A stretch of 64,000 nt of DNA from Nitriliruptor sp040882055 (GTDB lineage: Bacteria; Actinomycetota; Nitriliruptoria; Nitriliruptorales; Nitriliruptoraceae). The notes beneath the pieces are model-generated. The model was given only the letters and a program-made list of their open reading frames with translations, searched no databases and had not been told where the DNA came from. The translations under genes and the position numbers were made by a program. The stretch covers positions 8,891-72,890 of the forward strand of contig JBBECA010000076.1 in NCBI GenBank assembly GCA_040882055.1, written 5' to 3'. Positions 49,462 to 58,718 of the stretch are shown piece by piece (within the stretch, counting starts at the first letter, position 1; each line of letters begins with the position of its first letter).

Positions 49462-52017
49462 GTGTCGTTCGAGGCAGGTGGCGCGTCGCGCCGGCAGCAG
49501 GCGCCGCTGCCGGTCGACGTGGTGCTGCCCGATCTCCGCGTGGCGCTGGAGCTCCACGGAGTCGCCGTGCTCGAAGCCCCGCCGGGGGCGGGCAAGACCA
49601 CGCGGGTGCCGCTCGAGCTGTTGGCGCACGGGGTGTTCGAGGGGCGTCTGGTGGTCCTCGAGCCCCGCCGCCTCGCCGCACGCGGCGCCGCGGCGCGGTT
49701 GGCCGAACAGCTCGGTGAGCCGGTGGGGCAGCGCGTCGGGTTGGTGACGCGCGACGAGCGACGCGTCTCCCGCGCCACCCGGATCGAGGTCGTCACCGAC
49801 GGCGTCCTGCTCCGTCGCCTGCAGCGTGACCCCTCCCTGCCGGGGGTCGGCGCGTTGTTCTTCGACGAGTTCCACGAGCGGCGGCTCGAGAGCGATCTGG
49901 CGCTCGCCTTCGCCCTCGAGACGCGGAGCGTCCTGCGCCCCGACCTGCGCATCGTGGTGACCTCGGCGACCCTCGACGGCACCGCCGTCGCGAGCCTGCT
50001 GGATCCGGACGGCTCGGCGCCGGTGCTCCGTGCCGAGGGCCGCAGCTTCCCCGTCGAGGTGATCCACGACCCGGATCCGCCACCGGGGGCCTCGGTCGAC
50101 GCGGCCGTGGACGCGATCGCCCGCGCGTTGGCGCCCGACGACGGCGACGTGCTGGTCTTCCTCCCGGGGGCGCGTGAGCTTCGTGCCACAGCGCGGCGCC
50201 TACCGGCAGCCCCCGGCGGGGTGCGCGCCGAGGTCCGGCTGCTCCACGGGGGGTTGCCGCCACGTGAGCAGGACGAGGCGCTCCGTCCGGGACGGCCGGG
50301 ACAGCGACGCGTGGTGCTGGCCACCGACGTGGCCGAGACGTCGCTGACGGTCCCCGGCGTCGTCGCGGTCGTGGACGCGGGTCTGTCGCGCGAACCGCGG
50401 TTCGACGCCGCTACGGGGATGACCGGGCTCGTGACCGTTCCGGCCTCCCGCGGCAGCGCCGAGCAGCGCGCCGGGCGTGCGGGCCGTGTGGCGCCCGGTC
50501 GGGCGATCCGGTTGTGGTCGGCCGTCTCCCACACCCGGCGCCCGGCGTTCGCGACCCCCGCCATCCGTACCGACGACCTCACGGGGGCTGCGCTCGAGGT
50601 GGCGGTCTGGGGGGCGCAGGTCGCCGATCTCGCCCTGCTCGACCAGCCCGACCGGGCTGCGTGGGAACGTGCCACCGACGTCCTGCGGATGCTCGGGGCC
50701 GTCGATCGCGAGGGTCGGCCGACGGCGCACGGCCGGGCCCTCGCAGCCCTCCCGATGCACCCACGCCTCGCGCACCTGGTCGAGGTCGGTCGCGAGCGGG
50801 GCCTCGGGGGGCTGGCCGCCGACGTCGCGGCGGTGCTGGTCGAGCGCGATCCGCTGCGGGTCGCGCCCCCCGCCTCGCACGTGGACCTCGCGACCCGCGT
50901 GGCGGTGCTCCGAGGTGACCGGCCACCGGCGGGGGTGGAGGTGCGGCGGGCAGCCATGGCCCGTGTCCGGCGGGAGGCGGAGCGCATCGTCCGCACGGCG
51001 GGCATCGAACGGCGCGGGTCGGGCGGCAGCCTCGACGAGGTCGGCACCCTGGTCGCGCTGGCGTACCCCGACCGCATCGCGCAGGCGCGGCCTGGCCGAC
51101 GAGGTGCGGTGCTGCTGGCCAACGGCCGTGGTGCATCGCTGCCCGCGGGCGACGCGTTGGCCGGCGCGGACCACCTCGCCGTGGCGGCCGTGGACCGCGG
51201 GGACGGTTCGGGGCACGGTCCGTCGCAAGCGCGCATCCACCTGGCGGCTCCGGTCGAGCGGGACGTGCTCCTCGACGTCCTGGCCGACCAGCTCGAGGAC
51301 GGAGCCGAGGTCACCTGGCGAGCGGGGGACGTGGTCGCCGAGCGTCGACGCTCCCTCGGGGCCATCACGCTGGTACGCGCGCCGTGGGCCGGCGCGCCGC
51401 ACGAGCTGCGACGACGTGCCCTGCTCGACGGTCTGGAGCAGGAGGGGCTCGACCTGCTCGGGTGGCGGCGCGACGACCGCGAGCTCCAGGCGCGCCTCCA
51501 GCTGCTGCACACGACCCTCGGCACCCCGTGGCCGGACGTCCGCGACGATGTGCTGGCCGCCGACCTCGAGGTGACCGTCGCACCGTTCCTCACGGGGGCC
51601 AAGCGGCGCAGCGACCTCGGACGGGTGGACGTCGCGTCCCTGCTGTTGGCGTCCGGGCCCCCGACCGCGCTCCGGGACGTCGACACGCTCACCCCGACGC
51701 ACCTGACCGTGCCGTCGGGCAACCACGTCCGCCTGCGCTACGACCCGGACGGCGGCCGACCCGTGCTGGCGGTCAAGCTCCAGGAACTGTTCGGTGCGAC
51801 CCGCACCCCGGCCGTCGTGGCGGGCCGGGTCCCGGTGCTCGTGCACCTGCTCTCACCCGCCGGTCGGCCGGTCCAGGTGACCGACGACCTGCCGAGCTTC
51901 TGGGCCGAGGGGTACGCCCAGGTGCGAGCCGAGCTACGGGGGCGCTACCGCAAGCACCCCTGGCCGGAGGATCCGACGACGGCCACGCCGACCTCGCGGA
52001 CCACCCGTCGCGGCTGA
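49462..52017 (+). CDS. hrpB: ATP-dependent helicase HrpB
   Basis: An 851-residue DExH-box helicase of the HrpB family. Walker A is APPGAGKTT (about 38-46), Walker B/motif II FFDEFHER (the DEFH variant typical of HrpB), motif III SATLD, then VLATDVAETSLTVPGV and QRAGRAGRVAPG. The C-terminal third has the HrpB-specific domain, ending FWAEGYAQVRAELRGRYRKHPWPEDP, a family hallmark. Its RNA or DNA substrate is not established in most bacteria. The GTG at 49462 has AGGAG eight bases upstream. Confidence 0.93.
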   Translation: MSFEAGGASRRQQAPLPVDVVLPDLRVALELHGVAVLEAPPGAGKTTRVPLELLAHGVFEGRLVVLEPRRLAARGAAARLAEQLGEPVGQRVGLVTRDERRVSRATRIEVVTDGVLLRRLQRDPSLPGVGALFFDEFHERRLESDLALAFALETRSVLRPDLRIVVTSATLDGTAVASLLDPDGSAPVLRAEGRSFPVEVIHDPDPPPGASVDAAVDAIARALAPDDGDVLVFLPGARELRATARRLPAAPGGVRAEVRLLHGGLPPREQDEALRPGRPGQRRVVLATDVAETSLTVPGVVAVVDAGLSREPRFDAATGMTGLVTVPASRGSAEQRAGRAGRVAPGRAIRLWSAVSHTRRPAFATPAIRTDDLTGAALEVAVWGAQVADLALLDQPDRAAWERATDVLRMLGAVDREGRPTAHGRALAALPMHPRLAHLVEVGRERGLGGLAADVAAVLVERDPLRVAPPASHVDLATRVAVLRGDRPPAGVEVRRAAMARVRREAERIVRTAGIERRGSGGSLDEVGTLVALAYPDRIAQARPGRRGAVLLANGRGASLPAGDALAGADHLAVAAVDRGDGSGHGPSQARIHLAAPVERDVLLDVLADQLEDGAEVTWRAGDVVAERRRSLGAITLVRAPWAGAPHELRRRALLDGLEQEGLDLLGWRRDDRELQARLQLLHTTLGTPWPDVRDDVLAADLEVTVAPFLTGAKRRSDLGRVDVASLLLASGPPTALRDVDTLTPTHLTVPSGNHVRLRYDPDGGRPVLAVKLQELFGATRTPAVVAGRVPVLVHLLSPAGRPVQVTDDLPSFWAEGYAQVRAELRGRYRKHPWPEDPTTATPTSRTTRRG

Positions 52018-52050
52018 CCGGGGCCGGCCGCGACGGAGGGAACGCAGCGA

Positions 52051-53040
52051 TCAGAACCCGAGGCTGCCCTGGTGGCCGAGGATGTTGTAACGGATCTCGA
52101 CACCAGCCGAGGGCGCGTCGTCCGGCGTCGACTGGGTCGATAGGTCGGTGCCACCGATCGGCAACCGCTCGCCCTGGAAGGCCTGGGTCCCGCGGGCCAG
52201 CTGGATCGTCTGGCCGGTGTCGTGGGCGTTGGCGTAGGCGAGCGACCGTGCGAGGTCGCTCACGCCGTTGGAGAGCGCTGCCGGCGCGAGTGCCAGGGTC
52301 GAGAGGACGCCGACGGCGCGCCCGTCGGCGTCGAGGAACGCCGATCCGGAGTCGCCGGGGATGCCCGGCGTCGCGGTGTAGACGGTGTGGGTCCACCCCT
52401 CAGCCGAGCTGCCGAGGCTGAGACCCGTCTTGGGCTTGAGCAGCGCGAGGCCGGCGCGGAGCGAGCTGTTGCCGTAGCTGTAGACGCGTTCGAGCGAGGC
52501 CGTCTCGTCGCCGAGCGCGGTCGGACCGCCCCAGTGCGGGATCGTCGGGTTGACGCGGTCGTGATCGCGGGAGTCGAGCCGGATCAGCGCGAAGTCGTTG
52601 AAGGCGCAGGTGGCGGGGTCGGCTTCGCGGTTCTGGTTCATGGTCTCCCAGCTCGAGTACGCCAACTCGCCGGGGTGCTCCGCGCCCTCGATCTCGATCG
52701 GGCTCCCGAGCGGGAGCGACCCGGCCTGGCAGCCGTCGGTGTCGGTGGCCGCACCGAGCCCGGTGCAGTGCGCCGCCGAGCCGAGCAGCACGTCGTCGCC
52801 CTGGGTGAACACGAAGTTGGCGGTGCACTGGCCGCTCGCGCTCAGCAGTTGGACGCCGGGCCGGATGGTGGCGTCGTCCGCCGCGGTCCACGTGGTCTGC
52901 GCTTCGGTGGGCTGGGGGAGCAGCGCCCCGACCAGCGCGAGGAGGGCGACGAGCGCCGCCGTGGTGCGCAGGCGCGTCGCTCCTCGGGAGCTGGGTGCGC
53001 CGGTGCTCGTTGCGGTCGGTCCAGCCGTGATCGCGTCCAC
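52051..53040 (-). CDS. Secreted trypsin-like serine protease
   Basis: A 329-residue exported S1-like protease. After a basic N-terminus there is a hydrophobic signal segment (TTAALVALLALVGALL) with likely cleavage after TEAQ or nearby (about residue 48). The triad is intact: His in GSAAHC (about 89), Asp in NDFALIRLD (about 148) and Ser in GIPGDSGSAF (about 231). Four Cys could form two disulfides. There is no propeptide of obvious type. The GTG at 53040 has GGGAG nine bases upstream; 53082 is the longer alternative. Substrate unknown. Confidence 0.87.
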   Translation of the reverse strand: MDAITAGPTATSTGAPSSRGATRLRTTAALVALLALVGALLPQPTEAQTTWTAADDATIRPGVQLLSASGQCTANFVFTQGDDVLLGSAAHCTGLGAATDTDGCQAGSLPLGSPIEIEGAEHPGELAYSSWETMNQNREADPATCAFNDFALIRLDSRDHDRVNPTIPHWGGPTALGDETASLERVYSYGNSSLRAGLALLKPKTGLSLGSSAEGWTHTVYTATPGIPGDSGSAFLDADGRAVGVLSTLALAPAALSNGVSDLARSLAYANAHDTGQTIQLARGTQAFQGERLPIGGTDLSTQSTPDDAPSAGVEIRYNILGHQGSLGF

Positions 53041-53197
53041 GCGTCGCTGCTCCCTCGTCGACCGCCCGATCGGCGGCTCCACCGTCCGGCAGCACGATCC
53101 CGTGCCGCCGCTCCCTGACTAGTTCGTCGAGACTACGCGGTGGCCTGCTGGCCGTCCGGCTGCCGGGACGAGCCGTGCGCCCACCGTGGATGGGTGT

Positions 53198-53698
53198 TCA
53201 GCAGGGGCCGGGGTCCGGTCGCTCACCGGCGAGGTGGGCGACGACGCCGGCCGCCGCCGCCCGGCACTGCTCGACGACCAGCCGGAACCCCTCCTCGCCG
53301 CCGAGGTAGGGGTCGGGGACCTCGAGGTCGCCCGTCTGCCGGCTCGCGTCGTCGAAGCTGCGGAACAACCGGATCGGCGTCGTCGACCCCGAGGTGGCGG
53401 CCAGCCGTTGGACGTCCGCGAGGTTGCTGCGGTCCATCACCACGACGAGGTCGGCGGCATCGATCGCGGCGGGCGTGACCTGCTCGGCGACGCCGTCCAG
53501 CGGCAACCCGGCAGCGTCGGCGGCGGCCGACATCCGGGGGTCGGGCGGGTAGCCGAGGTGCCAGGAGCCCGTCCCGGCCGAGCGCACCGTGACCGACAGG
53601 CCCGCGTGCGCCGCCGCCTCTCGGATCGCGGCTTCGGCCGTGGGTGAGCGGCAGATGTTGCCGAGGCACACCGTGAGGACCTGCGAGGGCCGGCTCAC
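53198..53698 (-). CDS. Low-molecular-weight protein-tyrosine phosphatase
   Basis: A 166-residue cytosolic LMW phosphatase. The P-loop is VCLGNICRSPTAE (C-x5-R with nucleophile Cys11 in CLGNICRS) and the general acid Asp lies in VPDPYLG. The start overlaps the stop of the upstream LCP gene (GTGA). Such phosphatases often act on tyrosine kinases or substrates in envelope polysaccharide assembly, and coupling to an LCP ligase supports that. No tyrosine kinase is in the window. Confidence 0.9.
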   Translation of the reverse strand: MSRPSQVLTVCLGNICRSPTAEAAIREAAAHAGLSVTVRSAGTGSWHLGYPPDPRMSAAADAAGLPLDGVAEQVTPAAIDAADLVVVMDRSNLADVQRLAATSGSTTPIRLFRSFDDASRQTGDLEVPDPYLGGEEGFRLVVEQCRAAAAGVVAHLAGERPDPGPC

Positions 53699-54975
53699 CC
53701 GAGCGCCGCCGCGTCGCGACCGAGCACGACGGTGATCTGGCTGACCGCCGACGATTCCTCGCGGGCGAGCCCACCGAGGTCGCTGGCCACCACCTCCGCG
53801 CCCGCCCGCTCAGGTGCGGGGTGCAGGACCACCGAGGTCTCGCGCAGGTCGGTGTTGCCCACCTCGGCGACCGCGTAGCCGCGCGCCGACAGCAGCTCGC
53901 CGACCTGGCCGGCCAGACCGTCCACGCCGGCACCGTTGAGCACCCGCACGGTCACCTCCTCACGTGGGACACCCTCTCCACCCTGCCCCGCACGGTCCAG
54001 GATCGACCCGTCGGCGAAGGATCGGAACAACGGGCTGGCCGCGGCCTCGTCGACGAACAGCACCGCCGCCGCGCCGATGTTCCCGACGGTGGTCGGGACG
54101 GTCTCGGTCACGGCCGCACCGCCGGCCAGGCCGCGCGCGCCGAGCGCGAGCCGCCCGAGGTCGATCGGACCGAGCCGGTCGTCGACGGTCACGGCATCGC
54201 CGATCTCGGCCACGAGGGGGACCGAGCGGAAGGGGTTGAGCAGCACGGAGGGCGCGGTGACCCTCGCGGCCAACGCGCGCACGAAGGTCTGCTGACGCTG
54301 GATCCGGCGCAGATCGTCGTCGATCTTGCGTACCCGCACGTACCCGAGCGCTTCAGGACCGTCGAGGTTCTGGCAGCCCGCCGGCAGGTCGATGCCGGCG
54401 TCCCGGTCGGCGATGGGGCGATCCAGGCAGATCTCGACCCCGTCGACCGCGTCCACCACGTCACGGAAGCCGCCGAAGCTCACGGTCACGTGGTGGTGGA
54501 TCGGGATGCCGGACAGCTGGCGCACCGTCGCCACCAGGCACGACGGCCCGCCGAGCTCCTGTGCGGCGTTGATGCGGCCGGCCGACCCGTCGCAGCGCGG
54601 CACCCACAGGTCGCGCGGGAAGGCGAGCAGCGCCACCTTCGTGCCCTGCACGGACATGATGAAGATGGTGTCGGTGCGCAGACCGCCCTCGTCCCCACCG
54701 GTGGTGAGCTCGGCACGCTCCTCGCCGGAGAGGTCCGCACGGCTGTCGGAACCGACCACCAGCACGTGCATCGGCCGTCCGGGAGCGGCCAGACCCTCCA
54801 CGTCCGTGCGTGGGATCTGCCAGCTCGCCCACAGCCCGAGCCCAGCGATCACGACCAGCGCGACCAGCAGCGCGATCAGCAGGGTCCGGATCGGTCGGAG
54901 CCGCCGTCGCCGACGGCGACCGCCTCCGCCCACCGTCGGCCCCCAGCCACCGTCCGGGTCGACCGTGTCCGTCAC
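53695..54975 (-). CDS. LytR-CpsA-Psr family wall-polymer ligase with LytR_C domain
   Basis: A 426-residue membrane enzyme that attaches polymers such as arabinogalactan or teichoic acid to peptidoglycan. An Arg-rich cytosolic segment precedes one helix (about 30-52). The LCP domain (about 70-265) has VLVVGSDSRAD, RTDTIFIMSV, the Arg/Asp-rich FPRDLWVP and YVRVRKIDDDLRRIQRQQ. A C-terminal LytR_C domain (about 325-420) starts EVTVRVLNGAGVDGLA. The GTG at 54975 has GGAG six bases upstream; 54999 is an alternative. Co-translated with the tyrosine phosphatase. Confidence 0.9.
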   Translation of the reverse strand: MTDTVDPDGGWGPTVGGGGRRRRRRLRPIRTLLIALLVALVVIAGLGLWASWQIPRTDVEGLAAPGRPMHVLVVGSDSRADLSGEERAELTTGGDEGGLRTDTIFIMSVQGTKVALLAFPRDLWVPRCDGSAGRINAAQELGGPSCLVATVRQLSGIPIHHHVTVSFGGFRDVVDAVDGVEICLDRPIADRDAGIDLPAGCQNLDGPEALGYVRVRKIDDDLRRIQRQQTFVRALAARVTAPSVLLNPFRSVPLVAEIGDAVTVDDRLGPIDLGRLALGARGLAGGAAVTETVPTTVGNIGAAAVLFVDEAAASPLFRSFADGSILDRAGQGGEGVPREEVTVRVLNGAGVDGLAGQVGELLSARGYAVAEVGNTDLRETSVVLHPAPERAGAEVVASDLGGLAREESSAVSQITVVLGRDAAALG

Positions 54976-55074
54976 GCCTCGCTCCGCGTCCGTGTCCACA
55001 CGGCCGTCCGGCCGCGCGGCGCGGAGTCTCGCACGTCACGCGTGGTCCACCGACGAGCCGGCCCACACGGTCGG

Positions 55075-55080
55075 TACCGT
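55075..55080 (+). promoter_or_regulatory. -10-like element TACCGT
   Basis: Lies 34 bp upstream of the class V aminotransferase start at 55114. Confidence 0.35.
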
Positions 55081-55113
55081 CGCCGGCGGACGATGTGGTC
55101 GGGAGGCCCGCAG

Positions 55114-56864
55114 GTGCCGACAGCGCGAGGGGTGAGTGCCGCGATCGGCGGCCTCGAGGGTGTCGACGACGAGCGTCTCGCCGCGCTCGAGCTCGTCCGG
55201 CGAGAGGTCATCGGTGACGACGAGATCGTCGACGGTCCCTACGGGCCGCGACGGGTCGTCTACGCCGACTACACCGCGTCGGGACGGGCGCTCGGGTTCG
55301 TCGAGGATGCGATCCGTGACCTCGTGCTCCCGCGGTACGCCAACACCCACTCCGAGACCTCGGGGACCGGCCGACAGACGACACGGTTCCGCGAGGATGC
55401 CCGTGCGCTGATCGGCGCGGCCGTCGGCGCCGATCCGGACGACCACGTGGTGCTGTTCTGCGGGTCCGGTTCCACCGGCGCGATCGATCGGATGGTGCAG
55501 GTCCTCGGTCTGCGCGTCCCTGCGGTCCTCGAGGACCGCCACGGCTGGGCGGCGGGCCTGCCCGAGGATCAGCGGCCCGTGGTCTTCATCGGTCCCTACG
55601 AGCACCACTCGAACGAGCTGCCCTGGCGTGAGTCGATCGCCGACGTGATCACCATCCCCGAGGACGGCGATGGCCACGTCGACCTCGCTGCCCTCGAGAC
55701 CGCCCTGCTGGCGACCGCCGATCGTCCGCTGCGGATCGGCAGCTTCTCGGCCGCCTCGAACGTGACCGGCATCCTGACCGACGTCCGGGCCGTGTCGGCG
55801 CTGCTCCACCGACACGGAGCGCTCGCCTTCTGGGACTACGCCGCCGCGGGCCCGTACGTGGACATCGACGTCTCGGCGTCCGGGGCCGGATCCGAGGGCG
55901 ACCTCGACCACCTCGACGCGGTGTTCCTCTCGCCGCACAAGTTCGTCGGGGGACCGGGCACGCCGGGGCTGCTCGTCGCGCGCCGGACGTTGTTCACCAA
56001 CCGTGTCCCGGGCGTCCCCGGCGGCGGCACCGTCGCCTACGTCAACGCGGTCGAGCACCGCTACCACGAACGCATCGAGCTGCGCGAGGAGGGCGGGACC
56101 CCCGACATCATCGGGTCGGTCCGCGCGGGGCTCGCGTTCGCCGTCAAGGATGCGGTCGGTACCGAGCTCATCGCCGCGCGTGAACGCGCGCTGGTCCGCT
56201 TCGCCGTCGGCGCCTTCGAGGAGGAGGCCAACCTCGAGGTCCTCGGTTCGCACACCGCCGAACGGCTGTCGATCGTGTCGTTCGTGGTGCGCCACGGACC
56301 CGGCCGGTACCTGCACCACGACCTGGTGGTCGCGATCCTCAACGACCTGTTCGGGGTCCAGGCGCGAGGTGGCTGTTCGTGCGCCGGGCCCTACGGGCAC
56401 CGCCTGCTCGGCATCGACCTCGACCGGTCACACCGTTTCGAGGAGGTCCTCGCCACGGGGTGTGAGGGGATCAAACCGGGGTGGATCCGCCTCAACTTCA
56501 CCTGGTCGGTGACCGACGAGGTGGCGCGCTTCCTGGTCGATGCGGTCCGTCTGGTGGCGCGCGACGGCTGGCGGCTGCTCGACGACTACCGCTTCGAGCT
56601 CGCGACGGGGCGCTGGACCCACCGGCGCGGTCAGGCGACCCCGCCGTGGTCGCTCGCCGACATCCGCATCGAGGGGGGTCGCGCCTCGTGGCCGTCGCGT
56701 CCGAGCCGACCGGCCGGCACCGACCTCGCAGCCGTGCTCGACGACGCCGCGCGCGTGATGGCCGCGGCCGGACCCCACCCCCACGACGTCGACCACGTGG
56801 TGTTGCCGCCGGATGCCGAGGCGTTGCGCTGGTTCCCGTTGCCCGGTGAGGTCGCGGCGACGAG
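55114..56864 (+). CDS. Class V aminotransferase (cysteine-desulfurase-like), 3' end lost in gap
   Basis: A PLP enzyme of fold type I, at least 583 residues, cut by the N run. VVYADYTASGRAL and NTHSETSGTGRQTT resemble NifS/Csd N-terminal signatures; FWDYAAAGPYVDID carries the PLP Asp and FLSPHKFVGGPGTPG the Lys (about 276). RGGCSCAGPYGH (about 423) has Cys residues where desulfurases keep their active-site loop. The final 100 residues are an extra C-terminal region. True cysteine desulfurase activity is unproved; no Suf/Isc partner is adjacent. The GTG at 55114 has GGGAGG seven bases upstream; 55132 is the alternative. Confidence 0.85.
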
Positions 56865-56964
56865 NNNNNNNNNNNNNNNNNNNNNNNNNNNNNNNNNNNN
56901 NNNNNNNNNNNNNNNNNNNNNNNNNNNNNNNNNNNNNNNNNNNNNNNNNNNNNNNNNNNNNNNN
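56865..56964. other. Assembly gap of 100 N
   Basis: Exactly 100 undetermined bases, the conventional placeholder for a gap of unknown size. It removes the end of the class V aminotransferase gene and the 3' end of the histidine phosphatase gene, which converge on it. Confidence 0.98.
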
Positions 56965-57617
56965 TCGACGTCGCTGAACCGTTGGAGCGAGAAGATGGCG
57001 GCGCCGGCGATCGGGGTGGTGCGCAGCCACGCGATGGATGCGTGGTCGGAGGCGAACCGTTCCCACTCCCACGGTTCGGGGTCGAGCCCGAGGAGGTGGC
57101 CGAGGACGACGGAGTTCGTGCCCGCGTGGGCGACGGCGAGCACCCGCTGTGGCGCCTCGGATGGCACCGTCCACAGCCCACGCTCATCGCGCACGATGCC
57201 GTGTGCGGCGAGGTGGCCGTCGAGCCCGGTGATCACCCGCTGGTGGAAGTCGCGGAAGCTCTCGCCGCCGGGCAGCCCCTCCCACCACTCGTCCCGGTCG
57301 CGGTGTCGCGCCTGTGCGAAGACCCGTTCGACCTCCTGGCTCGGGGTCCCCTCCCAGGCCGGATCGGTGCGGATCTCGTGCAGCCACGGGGCGGACCGCA
57401 CCGGGACGCTGGCCGCCAACCGCCGCCGGATGGGCGCCGCGGTCTCGACCGCGCGGGTCGCGGTGGACACGAGCACCTCGTCGAAGCGGAGGTCTCCGAG
57501 GCGTGCGGCGGCGGCGTCGGCCTGCCGCCGTCCGAGATCGGTGAGGCCGGGGTCGACGCGCGAGACACCGTCGTCGGACCACAGAGGCTGGGCGTGGCGG
57601 AGCAGCAGGAGATCCAT
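56965..57617 (-). CDS. Histidine phosphatase family protein, 3' end lost in gap
   Basis: At least 217 residues of a phosphoglycerate-mutase-like phosphatase starting MDLLLLRHAQPLW, with the phosphohistidine motif RHA. LTDLGRRQADAAAARL and TRAVETAAPIRRRL follow, and the second catalytic His is present in VAHAGTNSVVLGH. The C-terminus runs into the N gap. The ATG at 57617 has no ribosome site, but GGTAGCGT ends 7 bp upstream, which would give a leaderless mRNA. Substrate unknown. Not closely similar to the phosphatase at 16649. Confidence 0.85.
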
Positions 57618-57624
57618 GACCGGA

Positions 57625-57630
57625 ACGCTA
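57625..57630 (-). promoter_or_regulatory. -10 element TAGCGT placed for a leaderless transcript
   Basis: TAGCGT on the minus strand lies 7 bp before the ATG at 57617. Transcription would begin at or next to the start codon, which agrees with the missing Shine-Dalgarno sequence. Confidence 0.45.
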
Positions 57631-57680
57631 CCGGCGAGCGGCTCGCGGGCACCGACCGGGCCCGTCCGCTCGCGCACCGG

Positions 57681-58718
57681 TCACGGCGATGGCGCCGATG
57701 CGACGGTCGGCAGCTCGGGCCGGTCCGGGACGCGGCAGCAATCCACGGGGCACGCGTCCCAGTTCGGGCCGCGGGTGCCGAGCGCTCGCCGCGGTGCGCC
57801 CGTGTGCCGCTCGCGGACGAGCTCGGCGAGCGCCGAGACGAAGCGGGGGTCGAGGCCGACGGTGCCGGCCCGCGCGAAGGCCATCCCGAGCCGGGAGGCG
57901 GTCGCCCTCGCCTCGACGTCGAGGTCGTAGACGACCTCCATGTGGTCCGAGACGAACCCGACCGGGACCACGACGACGGCGCGTACCCCGTCCTCGGCGA
58001 GCCGCTCGAGGTGATCGTTGATGTCCGGGGTGAGCCAGGGCACCTGTGGTGGCCCCGAGCGGGAGTTGTAGACCAGCTCCCAGGCGTGGCCCGGCACCTG
58101 CGCCATCACGAGCCGGCAGGTCTCGTGGTGCTGCACCTCGTAGTCGCTGTGGCGCGACATCGTGCGTGGGACCGAGTGGGTGGTGAAGACGACCCGCGCT
58201 CCGTCGCGCACGTCACCGGGCAGCTCGTCGAGCGCGGCGCGGACGAGGTCCACCTGCGGGTCCACGAACCCCGGGTGGTTGTAGAACACGCGGACCTTGT
58301 CGAGCTCGGGTGCACCGGCGCCGACCTCGTCACGCGCCCGGGCGAGGTCCTCGCGGTACTGGCGGCAACCCGAGTAGCTCGAGTACGCCGAGGTGACGAC
58401 GCACAGCGCTCGGGCGACACCGTCGTCACGCATCCGGCGGAGCTCGTCGGCCAGGAAGGGGTCCGAGTTCCGGTTGCCCCAGTAGACCGGCAGGGCGACC
58501 TCCTGGCGCTCCAGCTCGCCCGCGAGGGCGGCCCGCAGCGCACGGTTCTGATCGTTGATCGGCGAACGTCCACCGAAGAAGCGGTAGTGCCCGGACACCG
58601 CTTCGAGGCGGTCGCGGGGGATGCCACGGCCGGCGGTGACCTGCTCCATGAAGGGAAGGACCTGGTCGGGGGTCTCCGGGCCCCCGAAGGAGACCAGCAG
58701 CACGGCGTCGTAGGTCAC
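57681..58718 (-). CDS. hemH: Ferrochelatase (coproporphyrin III type)
   Basis: A 345-residue iron chelatase; in actinobacteria this enzyme (CpfC) inserts Fe2+ into coproporphyrin III. It begins YDAVLLVSFGGPE. Landmarks are YRFFGGRSPIND, VTSAYSSYSGCRQYRED, the active-site His in VFTTHSVPRTM, SRSGPPQVPWLTPDI and VVVVPVGFVSDHMEV with the conserved Glu. Cys in SGCRQY and the C-terminal CPVDCC could ligate the [2Fe-2S] cluster known from actinobacterial enzymes, though the spacing (CxxxCC) should be compared with characterised ones. The GTG at 58718 overlaps the stop of the upstream membrane protein (GTGA). Confidence 0.92.
   Translation of the reverse strand: MTYDAVLLVSFGGPETPDQVLPFMEQVTAGRGIPRDRLEAVSGHYRFFGGRSPINDQNRALRAALAGELERQEVALPVYWGNRNSDPFLADELRRMRDDGVARALCVVTSAYSSYSGCRQYREDLARARDEVGAGAPELDKVRVFYNHPGFVDPQVDLVRAALDELPGDVRDGARVVFTTHSVPRTMSRHSDYEVQHHETCRLVMAQVPGHAWELVYNSRSGPPQVPWLTPDINDHLERLAEDGVRAVVVVPVGFVSDHMEVVYDLDVEARATASRLGMAFARAGTVGLDPRFVSALAELVRERHTGAPRRALGTRGPNWDACPVDCCRVPDRPELPTVASAPSP

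Noticed and set aside
49287..51722. Upstream extension of the GGDEF-EAL reading frame, antisense to hrpB
   Set aside because: Arg/Ser-rich shadow sequence without similarity; the ribosome site and membrane helices place the start at 49286.
53821..57930. A 1,369-codon open frame on the plus strand running through the LCP gene, the gap and the phosphatase/ferrochelatase region
   Set aside because: Only 55114-56864 has family similarity. The rest is antisense to real genes and open only because of high GC, plus the N run.
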